From DATEJJ01 sp039649115 (GTDB lineage Bacteria > Actinomycetota > Actinomycetes > Mycobacteriales > Micromonosporaceae): 10,463 nt of DNA. The notes below the pieces were generated by a model. That model was not told where the DNA came from. It was given only the letters and a program-made list of their open reading frames with translations, and did no database searches. Of the stretch, positions 6,352 to 10,463 are shown one piece after another (the first letter of the stretch is position 1; every line of letters begins with the position of its first letter). The stretch spans positions 1 through 10,463 of the forward strand of contig JBBWZQ010000264.1 in the NCBI GenBank assembly GCA_039649115.1. Direction: 5' to 3'. Both the position numbers and the translations under genes were made by a program.

Positions 6352-7193
6352 CCCCGATGTACACCACCGGCCCGGGTGCCCGCACCCGCGAAGGGCTGCG
6401 CATCGGCGGCGTGCGGCGGCGCCTCTTCGACGGCGCCGCGCGGTTCGCCGGCGATCCCGGACACCGTGCCGAGCTGGACACCTACACCGCTGACCTGCTC
6501 CGGCCGTACGGGCTGGCGCTGGCCGGCGGTGCGGGCGGGCCCGGGCACTCGTACGGCGAGATGGCCGAGGCGCTCATCCGCGAGCTGGTACCCGCGGACG
6601 CACCCGTCGACCTCATCGTGCTCGCGTTCGCGGTACCCGACGTGCGGCCGGGCCGGGCCACCGCCACGTACCTGAGCCACGTCTGCCCCGGCAACCCGCT
6701 CGCCTTCGCGGTCTGCGACCAGGGCTCCGCCGCCGCCTTCACCGGGCTGCGCCTGGCCCGGGAGTACCGGCGCACCGGCGGCTGCGAGCGCGCGCTGCTC
6801 CTCGTCGTCGAGCAGGCCGGCCTGCCGTACGAGCCGGCCACCCCCGCCCCGGTACCCGCACGGCACGCCGCCGTCGCGCTGCTGCTCGACGGTGCCGGAC
6901 CGCCGGTGGAGGTGCTGCGCCAGCACCCGAACGTGGCGCCGGACGAGGTGCGGGCGCGGCTGTCCGCCGAACTCGCCGACCTGACCACCACCGCCACCAC
7001 CGTGGTGCTGGGCACGGAACTGGCCGGGCACCCCGGAGGCGGGGGCAAGGTGCTCGTCGCACCCGCCGGCCAGCCGCACACCGGAGTGTGGTGGGAACTG
7101 GCCGGCCTGGACGGCGGCGCCGGGCCGGTGGTGCTCGCCGACTACGACCGCGCGCTGGGCCACCTGTGCCTGCTCGCCACCGGGGCGGCGTGA
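6348..7193 (+). CDS. Degenerate KAS III-fold protein lacking catalytic residues (possible partner subunit)
   Basis: A 281-residue protein, shorter than typical FabH (about 310-340). VDLIVLAFAVPDV (87-99), followed by AFAVCDQGSAAAFTGLRLA (119-137), reproduces the FabH pattern 'DLIIVATATPD ... AFDLxAACSGFxYAL', and HAAVALLLDGAG (173-184) resembles the GDGA turn region. The nucleophile position falls in GSAAAF: no Cys is there (Ser127 is close; C123 is four residues early). Where the HQAN and GN motifs should be, the sequence reads ATTVVLGTEL and a glycine-rich stretch, with no matching His or Asn. It is probably not a condensing enzyme by itself. It could be a chain-length-factor-like partner of the upstream KAS III-like protein, or an acyltransferase using Ser127. 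GTG at 6348 overlaps the ACP stop (GTGA); ATG at 6357 is an in-frame alternative. Fold assignment is by motif pattern only. Confidence 0.72.
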   Translation: MTPMYTTGPGARTREGLRIGGVRRRLFDGAARFAGDPGHRAELDTYTADLLRPYGLALAGGAGGPGHSYGEMAEALIRELVPADAPVDLIVLAFAVPDVRPGRATATYLSHVCPGNPLAFAVCDQGSAAAFTGLRLAREYRRTGGCERALLLVVEQAGLPYEPATPAPVPARHAAVALLLDGAGPPVEVLRQHPNVAPDEVRARLSAELADLTTTATTVVLGTELAGHPGGGGKVLVAPAGQPHTGVWWELAGLDGGAGPVVLADYDRALGHLCLLATGAA

Positions 7194-7194
7194 C

Positions 7195-7872
7195 GTGCCC
7201 CCCGATCTGGTGCGGTTCTGGCTGATCCGGGCGGACCTGCCGGCCGGGACCGTCGCCGCGTTGCAGGACGTGCTCGACGACGAGGAGCGGGACCGGGCCC
7301 GCGCCTTCCTGCTGGACCGCCACCGGCACCGGTTCGTGGTGGCGCACGCCGCCGCCCGCGTCCTGGTCGGTGCGCAGTTGGGCCTGCCGGCGCGGGAGAT
7401 CCGGTGGCGGCGCGGGCCGGCCGGCAAGCCCGAGGTGGCCGGGGTCCAGGTGAACCTGTCGCACTCCGGCCGGCTCGCGGCGCTCGCGCTCGCCCGGGAC
7501 CGGCCGGTCGGCGTGGACGTGCAACGGTTGCAGCCCAGCCTGGACGCGGTGCGGATGTCCGCCCGCTATTACCCGGTCGCCGAGGCGCGCTATGTGGCCG
7601 CCGGCAGCGGGCGGGATGCCCGGCTGCGCCGGTTTGTCGCACTGTGGACCAGAAAGGAGGCGTGCGTGAAAGCGGCCGGCGGACGGCTCATACCAGGACT
7701 GGGACTGCCCGTCCACCGGACCCCCGATCCGGGGGCCAGAGAATGTGTCGTCGACGACGGCACCCGGCGGTACATGGTGCGCGATGTGCCGGTACCCGAT
7801 GGATATCTTGCGGCCGTCGCCCTGGCTGGCGGTGATACGTTCCAGATCGCGTACGGGCGCTGGCCGAAATGA
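7195..7872 (+). CDS. Sfp-type 4'-phosphopantetheinyl transferase
   Basis: A 225-residue enzyme that moves the phosphopantetheine arm of CoA onto a carrier-protein Ser, making it active. GKPEVAGVQVNLSHSG (77-92) is the family's first motif, PVGVDVQ (104-110) holds Mg ligand D108, and WTRKEACVKAAG (151-162) is the WxxKExxxK motif with E155 and K159. The residue two after D108 is Q110 rather than the more frequent Glu; this variant occurs in active family members. Length is typical of Sfp-type enzymes. GTG at 7195 starts one base after the upstream stop, implying translational coupling. Its obvious in-window target is the ACP encoded at 6079-6351. Confidence 0.93.
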   Translation: MPPDLVRFWLIRADLPAGTVAALQDVLDDEERDRARAFLLDRHRHRFVVAHAAARVLVGAQLGLPAREIRWRRGPAGKPEVAGVQVNLSHSGRLAALALARDRPVGVDVQRLQPSLDAVRMSARYYPVAEARYVAAGSGRDARLRRFVALWTRKEACVKAAGGRLIPGLGLPVHRTPDPGARECVVDDGTRRYMVRDVPVPDGYLAAVALAGGDTFQIAYGRWPK

Positions 7873-7889
7873 AATCGTGAAACGAGCCG

Positions 7890-7895
7890 TACAAT
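7890..7895 (+). promoter_or_regulatory. Possible -10 element before the arylglycine genes
   Basis: The 50-base gap before the oxidase gene is AT-richer than its surroundings and contains TACAAT (five of six matches to TATAAT). No convincing -35 sits 16-18 bases upstream, so an internal promoter for the last two genes is only a possibility. Confidence 0.25.
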
Positions 7896-7922
7896 TCAGG
7901 CGAACAATCTTGCGGGTGACCC

Positions 7923-9023
7923 TTGACCATTCCCGTCCCGTACCTGATGGATTATGAACAGCAGGCCCGCGAGCGCCTGCCCGTGCCGGTGTGGAACTTC
8001 GTTGCCGGCGGCAGCGGCGCCGAACTGACCGTGGCGGCCAACACCCGCGCGTTCGACGAACAGGTGCGCATCGTGCCGCGGGTACTCGTCGATGTCTCTG
8101 GCTGTGAAACCGGCACCACGCTGCTGGGCGCGCCGTTGGCCATGCCGGTGGGCATCGCGCCGACGGCGTACCGCGATCTCGTCCATCCCGATGGCGAGAT
8201 CGGCATGGCGAGCGCCGCCGGGGCCGCCGGCGCACTGTGCGTGGTCAGCATCTTCGCCAGCCGCCGCCTGGAGGAGATCGCCGCGGCCGCGAGCGGGCCG
8301 CTGTGGTTGCAGTTGTACTGGCTGCGCCGCCGCGACGTGCTGGTTGACCTGGTACGCCGCGCCGAGGCCAGCGGCTACCAGGCGATCGTGCTGACCGTCG
8401 ACACGCCCCGCCTCGGCCAGCGGCTGCGCACCGTGCGTGACGGCTTCGCGCTGCCGCCCGGGATCGCGGCGGTCAACGTCGACGCGGCCGTGATGGCGGC
8501 GCCCGCGGTGGACGGCGCCACGGTGTTCGCCGCGCACGCCGACGTGGCCTTCGACCCGTCCGTGACCTGGGCCGACCTGGCCTGGCTGCGCGGCATCACC
8601 GACCTGCCGGTGCTGCTCAAGGGGGTGCTGAGCCCGCGGGACGCGCAACTGGCGGTCGAGCACGGCGCGGCCGGGATCATCGTGTCCAACCACGGCGGGC
8701 GGCAGGTGGACGGGGCGATCGCCAGCCTGCACGCGCTGCCCGGCATCGTCGACGCGGTCGCCGGGCGCTGCCCGGTGCTGCTGGACGGCGGGGTGCGCCG
8801 CGGCCGGGACGTGTTCGTCGCGCGGGCGCTGGGCGCCGACGCCGTCCTGCTCGGGCGCGCGGCGCTGTGGGCGCTGGCCGCCGCCGGCGCGGCCGGCGTC
8901 GAGGGGCTTCTTTTGGTGGTACGGGAGGAGCTGGCGAACCTGATGGCGCTGGCCGGCCAGCCTGGCCTCGACGGTCTCGACCGCTCGGCGGTCCGCGTCT
9001 GCGGCGGGTGGCCGCATGGTTGA
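7923..9023 (+). CDS. hmo: FMN-dependent alpha-hydroxyacid oxidase, 4-hydroxymandelate oxidase-like
   Basis: A 366-residue TIM-barrel flavoenzyme of the glycolate oxidase/mandelate dehydrogenase family, closest by eye to the 4-hydroxymandelate oxidases of glycopeptide pathways (about 357 residues). These oxidise 4-hydroxymandelate to 4-hydroxybenzoylformate. The N-terminal block WNFVAGGSGAEL (24-35) and LWLQLYWLRRR (127-137, Tyr132) resemble Hmo. VLTVDTPRLGQRLR (156-169) is the family's TVD-P-x-G-x-R-x-x-D type motif. LLKGVL (231-236) has flavin-contacting K233. SNHGGRQVDGA (255-265) holds catalytic H257 and R260, and LLDGGVRRG (286-294) binds the FMN phosphate. TTG at 7923 is chosen because an in-frame stop lies just upstream and the N-terminus then matches Hmo in length; ATG at 7947 is an alternative with no better ribosome site. 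The stop overlaps the aminotransferase start by 8 bases, matching consecutive steps. Another aryl or alkyl hydroxyacid as substrate cannot be excluded. Confidence 0.85.
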   Translation: MTIPVPYLMDYEQQARERLPVPVWNFVAGGSGAELTVAANTRAFDEQVRIVPRVLVDVSGCETGTTLLGAPLAMPVGIAPTAYRDLVHPDGEIGMASAAGAAGALCVVSIFASRRLEEIAAAASGPLWLQLYWLRRRDVLVDLVRRAEASGYQAIVLTVDTPRLGQRLRTVRDGFALPPGIAAVNVDAAVMAAPAVDGATVFAAHADVAFDPSVTWADLAWLRGITDLPVLLKGVLSPRDAQLAVEHGAAGIIVSNHGGRQVDGAIASLHALPGIVDAVAGRCPVLLDGGVRRGRDVFVARALGADAVLLGRAALWALAAAGAAGVEGLLLVVREELANLMALAGQPGLDGLDRSAVRVCGGWPHG

Positions 9024-10290
9024 CCTGCTGCGCGACGAGCTGCACGCGTCGGTGACCGATCCGGTGGCGGCGTCGATGAACTTCCTCAACGAGATCGCCG
9101 GCCGGTATCCGGACGCCATCTCGCTGGCCGCCGGCCGGCCGTACGAGGGCTTCTACCGCACCGAGGACATCGGCCGCTACCTGGACATATACGCGGCCCA
9201 CCTGGGCCGGCGGGGTGCCGGCGCCGAGGCGGTCCGGCGGACCCTGATGCAGTACGGGCGCACCAACGGGTTCATCAACGACCTGGTCGCGCGGCTGCTG
9301 GAGGTCGACGAGGGGATCCGGGTAGCGGCCGGTGCGGTGGCGATCACCACCGGCTGCCAGGAGGCCATGGTGATCGTCCTGCGTGGCCTGTTCCGCCCCG
9401 GCGACGTGCTGCTGGCCGCCGCACCCTGCTACGTCGGGATCACCGGGGCCGCGCGCCTGCTGGACATCGAGGTGGTACCGGTGCCCGAGGGCCCGGCCGG
9501 CCTCGACCCGGACGACGTTCTCACGGTGGCGCGGGAGGTACGCGCGACCGGCCGCCGCCCGCGCGCCCTGTACCTCGTCCCCGACTTCGCCAACCCGTCT
9601 GGCAGCTGCCTGTCCGTACCCCGGCGGCAGCGGCTGATCGAGGTGGCCGGGGCGGCCGACCTGCTCCTCCTGGAGGACGACCCGTACGGCCTGTTCGGTC
9701 TGGACGACACGGCCCGCCCCAAGCTCAAGGCGCTGGACCGCGACCACCGGGTGATCTACCTCGGCTCGTTCGCCAAGTCCTGCTTCCCCGGTCCCCGGGT
9801 CGGCTTCCTCGTCGCCGACCAGCCCGTGGTGGACGCGTCCGGACGGCGCACCCTGCTCGCCGACGAACTGTCCACGGTCAAGAGCATGCTCACGGTCAAC
9901 ACCTCGGCCATCGCCCAGGCGGTGATCGGCGGCATCCTCGTCGAGTCCGGCTGCAGCCTCCGTGCCGCGAACCGCGACAAGATCAGCTTCTACCGGCGCA
10001 ACCTGACGTCGCTGCTCGCCGCCCTGGACCGGTACTTCCCCGCCGGGACCGTGACCTGGAACGTCCCGGCCGGCGGCTTCTTCGCGGTGCTCGCCACGCC
10101 GGTCCGCGCGGACATCGAGCTGCTCACCACCTCGGCCCGCGAGTACGGCGTGATCTGGACCCCGATGAGCTTCTTCTACACCGACGGCGGCGGCCAGCAC
10201 GCGATCCGCCTGTCCTGCAGCTCCCTGCCACCGGACCAGGTCGACGAGGGCGTCCGCCGCCTCGCCAAACTCCTCACCGCACACACCTGA
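9016..10290 (+). CDS. hpgT: PLP-dependent aminotransferase, 4-hydroxyphenylglycine aminotransferase-like
   Basis: A 424-residue fold-type I aminotransferase of the class I/II (MocR/AAT-like) group. HpgT enzymes convert 4-hydroxybenzoylformate to L-4-hydroxyphenylglycine with tyrosine as amino donor; the related PglE makes phenylglycine. FLNEIAGRYPDAISLAAGRP (23-42) and QYGRTNG (79-85) match the N-terminal substrate region, TTGCQEAM (111-118) is the PLP phosphate/ring contact, DFANPSG (190-196) contains conserved N193, LLEDDPYG (218-225) has D222 and Y224, and GSFAKSCFPGPRVGF (250-264) carries Schiff-base K254. AIRLSCS (residues about 395-401) holds the carboxylate-binding Arg. The protein looks complete. 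It starts inside the end of the oxidase gene (ATGGTTGA overlap), so the two are translationally coupled. Choice between 4-hydroxyphenylglycine, phenylglycine or another arylglycine cannot be made from sequence alone. Confidence 0.87.
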   Translation: MVDLLRDELHASVTDPVAASMNFLNEIAGRYPDAISLAAGRPYEGFYRTEDIGRYLDIYAAHLGRRGAGAEAVRRTLMQYGRTNGFINDLVARLLEVDEGIRVAAGAVAITTGCQEAMVIVLRGLFRPGDVLLAAAPCYVGITGAARLLDIEVVPVPEGPAGLDPDDVLTVAREVRATGRRPRALYLVPDFANPSGSCLSVPRRQRLIEVAGAADLLLLEDDPYGLFGLDDTARPKLKALDRDHRVIYLGSFAKSCFPGPRVGFLVADQPVVDASGRRTLLADELSTVKSMLTVNTSAIAQAVIGGILVESGCSLRAANRDKISFYRRNLTSLLAALDRYFPAGTVTWNVPAGGFFAVLATPVRADIELLTTSAREYGVIWTPMSFFYTDGGGQHAIRLSCSSLPPDQVDEGVRRLAKLLTAHT

Positions 10291-10302
10291 CGGACCGCCC
10301 TA

Positions 10303-10334
10303 CCCCGCCACGCCCCATCCCCGCCACGCCCCAG
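10303..10334. repeat. Two tandem copies of a 16-base unit in the convergent gap
   Basis: CCCCGCCACGCCCCA occurs at 10303-10317 and again at 10319-10333, giving a 16-base unit repeated twice with only the last base differing. It sits in the 59-base gap between the aminotransferase stop and the convergent esterase stop. It is not palindromic, so it is not a hairpin terminator; a small slippage duplication is the simplest reading. Confidence 0.7.
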
Positions 10335-10349
10335 CAAGATCACCAGCCT

Positions 10350-10463
10350 TCAGAGGTGGGCGCGGAGGAAGGCGGCCGCGCGGGCGTGCGCCAGGCGGGC
10401 CGCGTCCAGGTCGCCGGGCATGCAGAAGAAGCCGTGCACCATCCCGTCGTACCGGGCGCCCGC
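10350..10463 (-). CDS. Alpha/beta-hydrolase (HSL-type esterase), C-terminal fragment (partial)
   Basis: The last 37 residues of a gene that continues past the right edge; the stop is at 10350-10352 on the minus strand. The sequence YDGMVHGFFCMPGDLDAARL, followed by an alanine-rich helix ending AAAFLRAHL, is the characteristic end of hormone-sensitive-lipase-type esterases: the His in MVHGF is the catalytic histidine and the final helix closes the fold. These cytosolic enzymes hydrolyse short-chain carboxylic esters. It converges on the biosynthetic operon and is not co-transcribed with it, so it may be the first gene outside the cluster or a tailoring/deacylation enzyme. Confidence 0.72.
   Translation of the reverse strand, partial: AGARYDGMVHGFFCMPGDLDAARLAHARAAAFLRAHL

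Noticed and set aside
4800..8235. Large minus-strand open frames across the KAS III-like, ACP, transferase and oxidase genes
   Set aside because: They are shadows of convincingly motif-bearing plus-strand genes and show no recognisable domains.
8677..10284. Long minus-strand open frame antisense to the aminotransferase gene
   Set aside because: Its product is a low-complexity Gly/Arg/Asp/Val-rich shadow typical of GC-rich DNA, while the plus strand encodes a complete aminotransferase with all catalytic residues.
1..10463. TTA codons (bldA control), tRNA genes, CRISPR arrays, insertion sequences and attachment sites
   Set aside because: Reading through by eye, no in-frame TTA codon was found in the called genes, and no cloverleaf, spaced repeat array or transposase was seen. 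A computed scan was not possible.

Overview
The window is very GC-rich DNA with GTG/TTG starts, overlapping genes and strong third-position GC bias, typical of an actinomycete. A Streptomyces or Micromonosporaceae-type host is my guess; the sequence does not fix the genus. It looks like the interior and one edge of a specialised-metabolite gene cluster.

Layout. (1) 1-1073, + strand: the C-terminal tail of a probable ABC-2 type permease, then a beta-hydroxyacid dehydrogenase (6-phosphogluconate/3-hydroxyisobutyrate dehydrogenase family). (2) 1148-3567, - strand: an ABC-2 type export permease followed by a free-standing AMP-forming acyl/aryl ligase, 14 bases apart and probably one transcript. 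(3) 3568-3748: a divergent intergenic region with a good promoter candidate reading right. (4) 3749-10290, + strand: a tightly packed seven-gene run. It encodes a free-standing NRPS-type condensation-domain protein, a FabH/KAS III-like enzyme, an acyl carrier protein, a second and shorter KAS III-fold protein without recognisable catalytic residues, an Sfp-type phosphopantetheinyl transferase, a 4-hydroxymandelate oxidase-like flavoenzyme, and a 4-hydroxyphenylglycine aminotransferase-like PLP enzyme. (5) 10350-10463, - strand: the C-terminal end of an alpha/beta-hydrolase (HSL-type esterase), convergent with the operon and possibly outside the cluster.

How the genes may work together (inference). 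The transferase would convert the ACP to its holo form. The ligase would activate a carboxylic acid, either as a CoA ester or directly onto the ACP. The KAS III-like protein, perhaps with its degenerate partner, would condense or transfer that acyl group, and the condensation protein would join it to an amine or hydroxyl acceptor. The last two operon genes match the final two steps of 4-hydroxyphenylglycine (or a related arylglycine) synthesis: alpha-hydroxyacid to alpha-ketoacid to arylglycine. The hydroxymandelate synthase that normally feeds them is not in the window. The dehydrogenase would make or tailor a hydroxy/oxo building block, and the permeases would export the product. No modular NRPS or PKS is visible, so the pathway appears to be made of separate single-domain proteins. 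I do not recognise a known product.

The most unusual feature is the FabH-like pair flanking the ACP. The first copy keeps the Cys and His of the triad but has His in place of Asn, and the second has lost all three. No RNA genes, CRISPR arrays, insertion sequences or gene-free stretches over 300 bases were seen.
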